From: Triops longicaudatus
Taxonomy: Eukaryota; Arthropoda; Branchiopoda; Notostraca; Triopsidae
Reading direction: 5' to 3'
Length of the DNA stretch: 64,000 nucleotides
NCBI GenBank assembly: GCA_022885665.1
Contig: JAGQDJ010000148.1
Span: forward strand, 1 to 64,000
The number at the start of each line of letters is the position of its first letter. Position 1 is the first letter of the stretch. A model generated the notes under the pieces. It was not told the origin of the DNA, did not search any database, and saw only the letters and a list, made by a program, of their open reading frames with translations. The position numbers and the translations under genes are program-made. This document shows positions 32,107 to 44,000 of the stretch, piece after piece.

Positions 32107-33527
32107 TACACTTTAATGTACAATAAATTTAAATAGTTGCCAAAAAGAATGCTTTTTCCCGTAGTTATGCAAACACGTAATTAAGAAAACTCAAGAATTG
32201 CCCAGAAGCATATCAATAATGCTCAAACGTTGAAATAGTTCTGAAAACTAAGCACGGAAACACAAGACGCATGAATGAGACAGTAATGGAAAGATCCTGA
32301 GCTGGAATGGCTGAACCGAAACGAACAGCTTAATTCTCTACGTTTACCGGAGCTTTGGAGGGTGCTTGGGTTTTCCCTTGCTTTTCCGGGTAACTGACGA
32401 AATTGACCTTCCGGGATAGCTTTGTTTAAGCGGATAAAGTACTCTCACAAGCTTTTCTCAACCACCCTTTAGTCATCGATCAGTATGATTCTCTCAAAAC
32501 GGTCGTGACCTTTCACTTGCCTTAAATCGCATTAGCATTTTCTCTTTCTCTTTTCTCTAATTATCTGATCTCTCTGAAACGCCAAATCCCAACGTAGAAC
32601 ACATAACGTGAGATTTTTTTAAGTTAAAGCACGTGACGATAATTCATTCTGCTATAAGTTTACTTAGATTTTGAGTTTTCTGAGGAATTTTTCTAACACC
32701 GAGGTGTTTCATAGGACGAGATTTAATTGTTTAAAGTGAGGAAGGGAAATAAATACGATGTTTAAAATAAAACAGGAGAAAGGAGAAAAAAGAATCTTAG
32801 CCAGATTTCAAGCATAAGCTTGATTACGTGTTGCAACTATTCTTCATCTACATGCTATATAACAAACGTACATGTTCGAATAAGAATAGATCGAATCCAT
32901 CATTCCGCCATATTGCAGAAATTGATGTCACCTCGTTTGGTCATAGACGACGTTCTTTCCAACATTTAGGGCTGACAATGGGCCTCAAAAGGCAAAATAA
33001 CAGGACATAACCTTTCCAAGTGTTGGTTGGTTTTAAGTCAGGCTGAATATGAATAAAGCTATGCTGGAATTTATTTTGATTTTCTGTTCTCGCCTCTGCG
33101 AAGCTAGATTTAGTCCTAAGCAAGAACAAAACAAGAACTTTGCATTCCTCCGACGTTGCGACGCCCCTATTTTCGAAATGTTGGCTTGAAAAGTGTTAGA
33201 TAACCTTACACAACTCCACCAAACTAGCGCGTGCCTTTAAACAAAACAGACTTGTGTCTGGAATTCTGAAATGAGTAATACCAGAGAAATTCGCGCTTTT
33301 CTCTGGAAAAAATATATGTAGCACATAAACTGGCTAGCAAGTTTGATCCAATTTTGACTGTTGTATAGCTTTTGCAGGAAATACGGAGCAGAAAAATAAA
33401 GTCATTCAGAGCCACAAGGAAAGTTCACAAAGGGGAACACATTTTTTCGAATGTCGAAAGTTTCGTTTACTTTAACTTTGTTCTGAATAGTTATGAAAAT
33501 TCAGTAGAATTCATACTCTCGTCAGAT
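32107..33527. other. Spacer between divergent GCH1 and the SANT-like gene
   Basis: The GCH1 promoter should lie just right of 32106; no TATA or DRE motif was recognised. An E-box-like CACGTG lies near 32630. No ORF with family resemblance. Confidence 0.45.
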
Positions 33528-36238
33528 ATGGACACCGTTGGGTACGAGATTGTGGAGACAATCGACGATGCTCTCGGTACAAACATGGAAAATGGAGAGC
33601 AAACGTTTATGACTGAATTGGAAGGCAAAAAAGCCGTTTGGCTCAGTAAAAAGAGCGCTAAACATAAAGCCTTAGATGATGAAGCTACAGCTGTGTTCTT
33701 AGGTAAAGTTTAAAAAATATATATGTACTTGAAAATTAGTGTATATTATTTTATCTTTTTAATTTTCACTAGAGTTGTATTTCTTAGCAATTTTCTATTT
33801 TTAGTTTTTTTTTCTACTCCGAAGAGAATTTTTTAGTTTTTTCTTGGCATAGCGTTTATTTTACGGTAGGCATATTGTTTTTTTGTTTGTTTTTTTTTGT
33901 TGTTTTTTTTTATATATAATTTTAGTTGATTTTAATGGATTTTTGTAAAAAAAAAATGTTTTCTCGTTATTCGTGTTAGGTCTGGTCAAGAACCAATGGA
34001 ATGTGCTGAATGACAGTAAAACAAAGAAAAAGTCGGTGTGGAAAATCATTTCCTACGCTATGGAAAGCGGAGGATACGATCTAGCCGTACAATGTACCTA
34101 GAAGTGGTACAATGTACTGAAATCGCTCAGAAATTACAACAAAGAGTTGGAAAGTGGAGTGGAGTCAACGTTGTGCCAACTGTCGTTTTTCGCTGGAATG
34201 AAGGACATAGTTGGTAACTACAGTTGCAAGTGTTTCCGAAACTTTAAAAATTCCATTTAACAGGAGAGGTACATAGTATTCAGCCTGCGTACCTGATAGA
34301 TCCCATTATGGAACCGCAAATAACGTCAGTAAATAAACGAAGATTTTCTAAACCGTCTAGAAATGACTCACGTAAGTTGGGAAATTTTTTAAGTGAAGAA
34401 AGTCGTAATCATAAGCTTGTGACCGCCCCGTCTTTATTGAACGTTTTGGTGACTTAGAATTTAAAGATGGATTTTTTCTGTTATTAGAGAACATTGTTTT
34501 TTTTTAAATTTATTTAATGATTTTTTATTTGAAAAGTGATTTATAAAATCTGTGTTCAACTTTTCTTATTACGTCGTTATATATAATGGCCTCGTTATAT
34601 ATAATAGCTTTATAAAATGGTTACGGAAAGAAAACAGTTTATTTAACTTAGTTTTAATAATTAACCCAGCTGAACAACCTATTATAATGAACTCAGTTAC
34701 CCTAAATCAGTTTACCTGGTTCAAACTAACCTGACAATTATGTTGAAAATCTCCTTGTAAGCTAATGTCAACCAAGAGCTTTTACTCACGCTATTTAGCA
34801 TACGAAAAAAAAACTGACTTTACTAATTTGAACTTAGCATAACTAAGTTAATCTAACTAACTAACTTCCGTTACTTTACCTAACTTAAACTAACCTAATC
34901 TAACTAATCTAACCTAACTACACTAGATTAATGTAACTTAACTTAAAATAACTAGTTCACATAAACTATATAATTCTTATCAATGAATTAAACTAATATA
35001 AACTCATTTACATAAGTTTTACTTACCTGATTCTACTAATCTAACTTTAGTAACTTAACCTGTGTTAAACCAACGTAACTAACCTATTCTAGAGAACTTA
35101 ACTAACCTTATTAATTTACTCAACTTAAATTTCCCTAATCTTACTAGTCTAACGTTAGTAACCTTAGCTAAGTTAACGTAACATTGCGAACCTAATTAGG
35201 TACTTTTCGTCTGTAACACCACCTCTCAGTATGTTTGTGCTTCAGGATTGTTTTCATTAGTGAAAACTGCATTAGACTTATAAATACACCCATCTGAACA
35301 TTAAAATAACCTAACTTAAACTAAAATATGTGACCTAATTTTAGAATAGCGTAACTATCGTAACCTAATAAACCGAACGTAACTTAAGTATTCTAACGTA
35401 ACTAAGCTAACCTTACTAACTTAATGTTAATCAACAAGCATTCTAGATTAGGGAATGTCAGCATAGGTCCTTTGGGTAAGGTTACGAAAAAAAATACCTG
35501 GGTTAACTAATAGGCAAATTTGGGTAGGTTACGTTAATTCTAGTTACTTAAGACTATTTTATTAACTTAGGTTAGGTAGTCAAGTAAGTTATTGCTCCAG
35601 TTGGGTTAGGTTAACTTTGGTGGTGTAATTAATTTTAATGTATAGAAATTATGATCTTTAAATCTAATTTGGAATTATCAATAATTGTATTTTCTAGGTT
35701 TAGAGAGCTCAGACGAAGATGAGGATTCTGATGATGCAGCTTCCACAACTTCGAAGAGAAGAAAATCATCAAAAGCTTCTGACTGGAGAGAGTTGTACGC
35801 TTATTGTTACAGTCGCAGGAGAAAAGTGAAGACGAACGGAAGGAAAAGGCAGAATGGGCGAAGCGGAAGGATGAAAATGCCCAGAAAAGACACGAAGAAA
35901 TTATAGGTGTTTTGAATACCATGACCGGCTTGTTGCATAACCTGGTAGACAGCGTGACTGAAAGAAGGAGCAGAAATAGGCATATGTCGGACTCGGATAG
36001 GATTCTGCAGTTATTAGCACAGTCGCTGAAGACAAAGCAAGAGGAGCGAACTAGCGAGCGGAGGGAAAAGGAAGAGAGGGAGAGGAGGAGAGACGAAAGA
36101 AAGAAACAGCGAGAAGAAAATCGTCAAAAAAGGCACGACGAAGTTATGCAAGTGACAAATACCATGACTGTTTTGTTAAATCGCGTTGTGGATAGTATGG
36201 GTAGAAGCAAAACTAGAGATTCTTCCGAGTCCGATTGA
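33528..36238 (+). pseudogene. Myb/SANT-like DNA-binding protein gene with a stop and a frameshift
   Basis: Four exons with good GT-AG signals and matching phases: 33528-33702, 33980-34213, 34264-34371, 35698-36238. The translation starts MDTVGYEIVETIDD. It contains a SANT/trihelix-like core (FLGLVKNQWNVLN, then KKKSVWKIISYAMESGG), a Ser/Asp/Glu-rich linker (LESSDEDEDSDD), and a long charged coiled coil. The coiled coil contains two similar blocks, KRHEEIIGVLNTMTGLLHNLV and KRHDEVMQVTNTMTVLLNRVV (20-21 residues each). Two lesions are seen: an in-frame TAG at 34099-34101 just where the conserved KW of the SANT repeat follows, and a one-base frame change near 35795-35805. The domain type is common in domesticated transposon genes and young paralogues. 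Either a recent pseudogene or assembly errors in a live gene. Confidence 0.6.
34640..35620. repeat. Degenerate CCTAA/TTAGG-like array in the SANT-gene intron
   Basis: Mostly CTAACCTAA-type units at 34640-35445, switching to TTAGGTTA-type at 35500-35620, so orientation flips within the intron. Confidence 0.65.
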
Positions 36239-36927
36239 AGTTTTGCATTACAAAAGAAAAAAAAAGAAGAATCTGAAAAAGACAGTAAGAAACTTCTTAA
36301 AGAATGATTAATACTGTTTTCTGCGTAAGAAGTACAAAATGGCTCACCGTCTATATTATTCCTTTTTTTTCGGTTTTGAGTAGTCCGTTGTAATGGAAAT
36401 TTTCCCATTTTATTTTGTTGACGTGCGTTGACAGTCCATGGCAAAATACAGATATTTTTTTTTGTTAGTGCCCGGTATTATCTTTCTTTAGCATGTTATT
36501 ATCTGATAGAACGGTCATAACACCGGAATCCTATCCAAGTCTCTGCGCTGCTTGAGAAAGAAAACTTCTGACAAACAAAATTTCCCAAACGCTTTATGAA
36601 CAGTACGGATGTATTGAAGTTGTAATCGTCACTCCGAATTCAAAAGAAAAAAATAACAAGCGAGCTTAAAAATTAGGGAACTGTGCACAAGTTTCTTCGT
36701 TTGTGAGTTTCTTCTTTCTTCATTAGTTGAAGATCGTCCATGTGCGTTGCGCGAGGTTCTTTTCCTCAGCTTGTGTATCTGATTTAGTGCTACTAAGCAA
36801 CTACCACGTAATTGTGATGAAAGATTGCGGTGTGACGATTGCGTAGGTTTCAGTAAATTATTTATACTTCGATTTCTTAGAATGTACACTGCACAAAGGA
36901 TTACCAATAAATGGCAAAAAATTAACA
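36239..36927. other. Gene-free spacer
   Basis: AT-rich sequence after the SANT-like gene. ORFs on either strand show no resemblance to known families. Confidence 0.5.
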
Positions 36928-37305
36928 CGTAAAATTAAAATTACAACCAATAATTGGTTCGTGCTACCAAAAAATGAGCTCGACCTACCACATGGTATGG
37001 AAGTATTACTAAAAATTGACACTTATCACCGAAATTTGGTAAGTTTCTTTTTCCTATTATTAGGAACGCCTCCCAAAAATCGGTAGTTTTTTGTTTTATT
37101 TCTTCAAAAGCTTCTCCGCTCCGAAGCCTGTAATGTGTACTCCCCTGCTATCAGCTCTCAATACAATTAGTAGTTTAATGTTTTGTATCCTATTTTCAAA
37201 ATAGCTTTGCGTATGGAAAAACTTCATACGATCTGTATTGTGGTGTGTAAACAAGGTATCTTAAAAAAAAGAAACGGTTAAGGAACGGTCTTATGCTAAC
37301 CGAAC
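36928..37305. repeat. Dispersed repeat, copy A (copy B at 63640-64000)
   Basis: This block and the right edge of the window share the same order of segments in the same orientation: AACCAATAATTGGTTC, TACCAAAAAAT, AAATTTGGTAA, TATTGTGGTGTGT, and a final TTAAGGAACGG...CTTATGCTA. AACCAATAATTGGTT is itself a palindrome. Copy B is cut by the window end. No coding capacity. Confidence 0.75.
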
Positions 37306-38389
37306 GGAAATGGGCAACAATGAATTTTCCCCTTGAACTTGCGTTGCGTCGGGTCGCAACATTCGTGTAAGGATGGAGTGAGACAACGCTCGAATGTTGG
37401 AAGTTTTAGTCAACAGTGGTGCTACCTTTTGATTATATAAAAAGTAATGCTTGTCATTGCAGTACAACGTTATTTTCGTGACTCGAGATAGTAGTATGGG
37501 ATTCGGGATAGTGCATGATTGCTGTAATCTTTCGTTTTGTTGAATTGGTATTGTAAATGTTGCTGATGTGTTATCAGATGTGTTAAATGCTGTTGAATGC
37601 TCATGTTCAGTTTATTCTGTTGAAATTTGGTAAGTATGTACTTTTTACTACTGTCTTCATTGGCATATAATTGAACTGTTTAATGCGTGTACTTTTCTCG
37701 CATTTGTGGCTCATATGTAATCAGGGGTGGAATGGCTCTACAGTGGCCTATGAGGATTTTGTACCTGCCGGCGCCGCCGAGGTATGTAGGTGTCATCTGA
37801 GAAAATCCCTGTACTTTGTCACAGTAACACATACATTGGTTTATTTTGAACTGGGCTACAATTTGCGTGTATTGAATCTATTTTGCTACAAAACGATTCA
37901 TTAGGTTCGAGACTGTAACTGTACGCAATACTTGGCCGCGGGTTTTAACGAATATCTTGAAATTTTTAGTTTTCACTTATTTAGAAACACGTTACGACTT
38001 TTTCACATTTTATTCTTTCTTTTACACAACAAACTATTTGGTAATCGTACTGAACAGTGCTTTCACAGCCATCTGAACAGCGACGATTAAATATTCTCTC
38101 TGCACGGAGACACTTGAAATGTGTCCCTCTATGGATTTTTCCATCACCTTATATAAGAACACATATCACTACTCAGGTACAAAATGAAGGACAAAACAAC
38201 AAGCATAAAGGTCAGAACAATTAAGTAATTCCTAAAACATCTAGAACATCCAAGGTCGAAAGGCAAAAGCTTAAGTAAGGTTTCTTCTAAAGACAAGGTT
38301 AACATACAAGTTACCTAAAGAATGCGGAACATTATGAAACGGTACGGAACAGTGACAAATAAAAGCAAGGACTTCGTCGGACTTCACTT
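37306..38389. other. Gene-free spacer
   Basis: Nothing recognisable was seen. Open frames here are short and have no family resemblance. Confidence 0.45.
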
Positions 38390-39025
38390 GTTCGGCTAAA
38401 CCACGTTCATCAACATTAAAGCTTCCAAATGAGATTTAATTAAATTAGCCCGTAAACGAGTTTTAATCATTTTAAGCTTGCTGCATGCATGTTCACATAA
38501 AACTTGTGTGAAGGACAATGTCAGGAAATGCTCATAAACAGTAAAATGATTAGTGTAAGCTGCTACACACAAGTTGTACCTGAACAAAACTTTATGGACG
38601 CATGACATGCAAGATTTTCAGCTACCTGTACATATCAGGGTTACATTTCTTCCCGCTAATCTAAAAGTTTGCCCAGCACATTCGTCGGAACCTCTTCTTC
38701 ATCCATGTCGCTCGCAGAACACTTTTTTAACACAAGTTCAAAACCCTTTTCACACTGAACTTGAAGTACAACTGGACGGTACAAGCGCCGTCAAAGGACA
38801 TTCCAATTATATTTGACATTTGCAAACCATGCTGAGAAACAAAGTTTTGCAAGAGAGTGTACATGCTAGCACTTGTGTTGTCTCGAATCTCCAGAACTCA
38901 CAAAAAATATCTCTTCGCTATTTTCATTTGCAACAAAATGAATTAATTATCAGCATACCTTGATTAACAGCATTCACGTCTTGCGTTGAATCTAACTGAA
39001 TACTGATTTTTTTCGCACTAATGCG
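38390..39025 (-). mobile_element. hAT transposase relic (ZMYM-like C-terminal region)
   Basis: A minus-strand frame ending near 38396 reads HFLTLSFTQVLCEHACSKLKMIKTRLRANLIKSHLEALMLM (over two stretches), closely resembling the hAT dimerisation region of ZMYM-like transposases (normally ...ERSFSKLKLIKTRLR...). About 600 bp upstream on the same strand, SIQLDSTQDVNAVNQG resembles the DST(Q/P)D motif of the catalytic domain. Stops and frame changes lie between, so it is dead. Termini not identified. Confidence 0.6.
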
Positions 39026-39349
39026 ATGAATGACTCTTTTTTTATAAGCTGACTAAGCACGTAAGACGTCTTTACTGGAGCAATGCTCTTCGCCTACTGA
39101 TGCGGAAAAAGCAACGACTAAATCATCAGGTTTGAAATTTGCCGTTTTTATGACATTTTTCAAAATATCTTGTAGCTTCCCGAGAAGTAGCCAACTGCGT
39201 ATAAGTTAGCGTTGAATATGGGTTGTAGTATCGTGGGAAACAATTGTATCTACCTTGACAACACCCTTCTTGAACTGTTTCCTGTTGGGTCTATGTCAAA
39301 GATTTCGTACGTGTTGCGCGCTGCTCGAATCACACGTGCAAAGTTGCCT

Positions 39350-39470
39350 TAGGGGTGATTCCCACCGGGCGCATGAGGCCTAATACTATGCCTATGCTTT
39401 ACAGCTCTCCCGCAGGAGATGTACATGAAGCATAGCCTTCTGCTCTCAGTGGGTATCGCCGTCATAACCA
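39350..39470. mobile_element. Hairpin-forming MITE-like sequence
   Basis: GGTGATTCCCAC near 39354 has a diverged inverted partner GTGGGTATCGCC near 39451. Inside, CTATGCTT and AAGCATAG flank an imperfect stem containing CTCC/GGAG. A target duplication was not found, so class and ends are uncertain. Confidence 0.35.
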
Positions 39471-40620
39471 AGAGCTAGCACGCACTGAAGCTTATAAACT
39501 GAGAAGGCCCCAGCGCAAAATAGGATCTCAGGCAGCGGCGTGAGGAGTCTGCCGCATTGCTGCATGGCCCCGTCAGCCCATGTGTGTAATCTACGTTGTA
39601 ACCTTGTATTTTATTCAGTTGATATTTTGGAAAGTTGCAGAGGAATTATTATGTGCGTCATACGTTGTTTAACGTAATGTTCAATCAAATGTTTGTCTTG
39701 TAGAATATCGTTATTTGTATTCTTGCTTACCGTTCTTTTGTGTTGTTGAAGTGCTGTATATTGAAGTATTGGATTTCATACCATTCTTCTCATATGTCTT
39801 CAAAGTTGTAATATTTTTTAATTACTGCTACGCTCTTCAGTACGTTTATGTTTCTTACAGTTGTACTAATGGATGCTGTTATCTATTTATGTATTTCCTA
39901 TAATTTTGCTGATATTTGTGGTCTAAATAAATCTAAATTTGGCTTTAAAATTCAGATTTTACCAAATCAAAGTTTGGGACATTACCAAACTTTGGGAAAT
40001 ATAATTTGTTTTGGAAGTACAACCATTATAAGGTGCTCTAGTCTACCCATTTTTAGTTTTGTGATGTCACTATTTTTTCTGCATTTTTTAGGGAGCGTCT
40101 CTACTATAAATGATTGGTAGGTAAACAGCCCCATCCTGATTCCCGCTGGTTTTGGTGCTATTTTGTTTATATGCACCATTGATTTTTTTTTTCTACAGGT
40201 TACCCTCCACTTAAGTCTATTTAATTTCCTAGAACTATTAGCTTTGCTTTTGCCTAGAAACACGGAAATCATTGGAAAAGAAGAAGGAGTAAGAAATTCT
40301 AAGATACGAAAATCAAATTTGTTCCGCAAAATATGATTCATGAAGGAAATGTGTCACAGTCAGCGAAAATTCCTTGCTTTATAAATCGGCTCTTAGTTAA
40401 TATAAATGGGAAGAAATGAAAGTCAATGTAAGTGAATATAACTAAAGGTAGTGAAGCAGCCGAATGCACGAATAAGATAAACGTGTATTTAGTCAGGAAA
40501 TATAAGAATCACATACACTGCCAAGGACTGACGCATAGCACATAATGTATGCTGTACTCTTCGAAGAAGGCGCCCTTCCGCGCTACCTTCGTTACCCGCC
40601 AGAGGACGGCCTAAGCTTAT
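39471..40620. other. Spacer upstream of beta-catenin
   Basis: No gene supported; ORFs at 39715-40120 and 39982-40341 have no family resemblance. Confidence 0.5.
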
Positions 40621-40624
40621 CAAG

Positions 40625-40700
40625 CGTTGTATCGATATCGATACCATTACATCTTATCGATAATTTCTTTCGTAGTCAAACGCCATTTTGGATGCGTAAA
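40625..40700 (+). promoter_or_regulatory. Beta-catenin core promoter with DRE-like motifs
   Basis: TATCGATATCGATA (40630-40643) contains two overlapping TATCGATA motifs, and TTATCGATAA (40654-40663) adds a third. This octamer is the DRE/DREF-type motif of TATA-less housekeeping promoters in Drosophila. CGCCATTTTGG (40681-40691) follows, resembling a YY1/Pho site often just downstream of starts. A plausible leader exon then ends at CAG|GTAATT (40789). Confidence 0.6.
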
Positions 40701-40904
40701 GCTTTGTTGTCCCCTGGCTCTGCGATAGCCCTAGTTTTTTTGGTGGTAACTTTGACATTCGACAAGGAACTTTTTCTACCTTGCATCAGGTAATTTCTTC
40801 TTTTCCTCTATCTGTGACTTGAAAGCTTTAATTAGACAACCTTTAAGGCATTTATTTTAAAATAAATCTTTCATTCTTGTATCCCAACCCCACCTTATCA
40901 TTGA

Positions 40905-40962
40905 CCCGTGACGTCACAGTTGGGGAATGTCAATTGTCCTAAACGCTTGAACCGGAAGTTAC
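40905..40962 (+). promoter_or_regulatory. CRE and ETS-like sites in the beta-catenin leader intron
   Basis: TGACGTCA (40909-40916) and ACCGGAAGT (40951-40959) lie in the 212-bp leader intron, just upstream of the ATG exon. They could form an alternative promoter. Confidence 0.3.
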
Positions 40963-41022
40963 GGGCCTAGTGTAGTGAATCACATTTGTTTCTCCTTGCA
41001 GGTGCTTGTGAGAACTACCACG

Positions 41023-44000
41023 ATGAGCTTCCAAATGCAGGCTCCCGTTCAGGGTCGCCCAAGTGAGTAATTTTCTGTTAGTTAATTCCACATCTTACAG
41101 TAATTTCTTTTTTAATAATCAGTTACACACACTTATAGTTAATTTTTGTAGTAGTTGTAATACAATTTGTATTGTTAGTTTTCATACGCTTGTGACAGCT
41201 GTTTTATACTAGTTAAGAGTAATTAAAATTTTACTTTAATTAGTTTCTTTTGAACTAAGTTTCTGTTAAATTTGCGTTTAAGTGACTAATTTTCTTTTGT
41301 TTCGTGGAGACATGCCTATGGCGAGTGTCAAAGAACAGACCTTGTTGTGGCAACAAGGCGGTTACATGGCCGACTCGGGTATTCAGTCAGGGGCCACTAC
41401 CCAGGCACCCTCGCTTTCTGGCAAAGAAGTGGACGACATGGACACCACCGAGTCCATGATGTTCGACATGGGAGGGTTCACGCAAGACCAAGTTGATGGT
41501 AATGAAGCTGCAATTTCAAACGGGATTTTTTAGTCTGGAATGAGTTGATGATCGTTCAGGTTCAAGATCCGAAATAAACTAAGATCCGAATAAGATTTTT
41601 AAAATAAAATAAGCTTTGAAAGGTTAAAGCTAATGGCGGTTTTTGTTGTAGAAATGAACGCTCAGTTAAACCAAACGCGTTCACAACGTGTCCGAGCTGC
41701 CATGTTCCCGGAGACTTTGGAAGAAGGAATGGAGATTCCTTCGACGCAATTTGATCCCAGCCAGCCTACGGCTGTGCAACGCTTAGCTGAACCTTCTCAA
41801 ATGCTGAAACACGCCGTAGTCAATCTGATCAATTACCAAGTGCGTAGTATTTTCTTGCGTTTGCTTAATTTAAGCTTACGGTTTCAGATAGCGTCTTGTC
41901 AGTTTTGCTACCTTTTTGTGTTCGAAAGTTTAATTTTGTACGTAATGTTTTTTCATATAAGTGAAATTTTATTCTTTACTTCGGGTTTGTCTTACGGTAA
42001 AGTTAGCGTAATGAATTCATGCGAATAAGGTTTGGAGTATGAGAAAAGTGGAGCTAAATGGTTTGTCAGGTTTGAGTATTGCGCAGATAAAGGTGTAAAT
42101 ATAGATATAATAGAATCCACGCAAACTACAATTCGGTGAGCGACAAGATTCGCCTAACTCAAGCTAATCTCAAGTCCCGTTTTAAACGTATATGACGTAA
42201 TACAGATTAACCTCGAACTACGCCAACTCGCTTAACGACACAGCTTGCGTTTGGACACGTAATTTTAACTCCCTATTGGATATCTTGCAGTGATTTGTAG
42301 ATCGGATTATAACAATCAACTAAGGACAACGTACCAAGAATACTGAAAAACAAGAGGCTGACAAATTCCTAGAAAAGCTTGAACATTCCACTTTTCATCT
42401 TTCACAGTTTTCGATTTCCTGTTCTGTATTTCGCGATATCCGATCAGTTTTTTAGTAAAAAGTTCTGACTTAGGATAATTTACTACATTTTGTTTTGATT
42501 CAGTTAACTATTAATTCACTTAACTTATTTAAATGAATTTATCTAAATGGTTTAACTTTATAGCTCACTGTATAGCTTATTTTCCTAATTTATTTTTATT
42601 ACTCTGTAGGCGTGAGCATTGTTCATTGCCTCATTTCTTAGCACATTAGGGGCAGTAAAATTTATATTGTAATTTTTAAAACAATCTAATGTTTAATTTT
42701 TGTCAAGGATGATGCTGATTTGGCGACACGAGCGATTCCCGAGTTGATCAAGTTGATGAACGACGAGGATCAGGTGGTGGTCTCGCAAGCGGCCATGATG
42801 GTCCACCAATTGTCCAAAAAAGAAGCTTCTCGTCATGCGATCATGAACAGTCCGCAGATGATTGCGGCCTTAGTGCGGGCCCTATCCAATTCGAACGACT
42901 TGGAGACTACCAAAGGCGCCGTGGGCACTTTGCACAACTTGTCGCACCACCGCCAAGGCTTGTTGGCCATTTTTAAGTCCGGTGGTATCCCAGCGTTAGT
43001 TAAACTGTTATCGTCGCCGGTAGAAGCCGTGCTGTTTTACGCCATTACCACGCTCCATAATCTCTTGCTGCACCAAGAAGGTTCCAAGATGGCAGTGCGG
43101 CTCGCGGGAGGGCTCCAGAAGATGGTGGCTCTCTTGCAGCGCAACAATGTCAAGTTCTTGGCCATTGTCACCGACTGTCTGCAGATTTTAGCGTACGGCA
43201 ACCAAGAAAGCAAGCTGATCATCTTGGCCAGTCAAGGCCCCATGGAACTGGTGCGCATTCTTCGGTCGTACACGTACGAAAAGTTACTCTGGACCACGTC
43301 AAGAGTACTAAAAGGTGAGACTCATGTGCTGGGCTTTTCTGAGCACGCTTTATAGTTTTCTCCTTTTTTTGTTTTTTCTTATGTATTTTCCCCGTGTATA
43401 TTTTCTTATGTATTCTTTTCAGTTCTTCTATTTATTCTCAGTGCTCGTCTCATCGTTTATTGTTTCGTTAACTTGATTTACTTTTTTTTTCCCGTTTTGT
43501 TTCATTGTGTTATTTTTTTTTACTATCTTTCTTTACGTCTTTATTTATTTTCTCTTTTATGTTTGTGCTAACGTAGTTTTCTTGCATTTCGTAGTCTTGT
43601 CCGTATGTTCGAGCAACAAACCCGCAATCGTGGAAGCCGGCGGTATGCAAGCGTTGTCAATGCACTTGAGTCACCAGTCGCATCGCTTGGTGCAAAACTG
43701 TTTATGGACGCTGCGGAATTTGTCCGATGCGGCTACCAAACAAGTGAGACTAAAAGAGACCTAAAAAAGAGGATGTTACTATTAATGGGATTCTTCTTTC
43801 GAATATTGGTGACACAGGAGGGCTTGGAAGGGCTGATGCAAGCCTTGGTGCAGCTCTTGAGTTCCAGCGACGTCAACGTCGTCACCTGCGCCGCCGGCAT
43901 CCTCTCCAACATGACGTGCAACAATCAGCGCAACAAAACCATTGTCTGCCAAGTGGGCGGTATCGAGGCCCTGGTGCGAACTGTCGTCAGTGCCGGCGAC

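Noticed and set aside
35804..36238. Independent 144-codon gene
   Set aside because: It is the frame-shifted continuation of exon 4 of the SANT-like gene, not a separate gene.
37895..37920. GGTTCGAGAC as a tRNA B box
   Set aside because: No A box or tRNA fold upstream.
40545..40793. 82-codon ORF upstream of beta-catenin
   Set aside because: Spans the DRE-like promoter and leader exon; no family resemblance.
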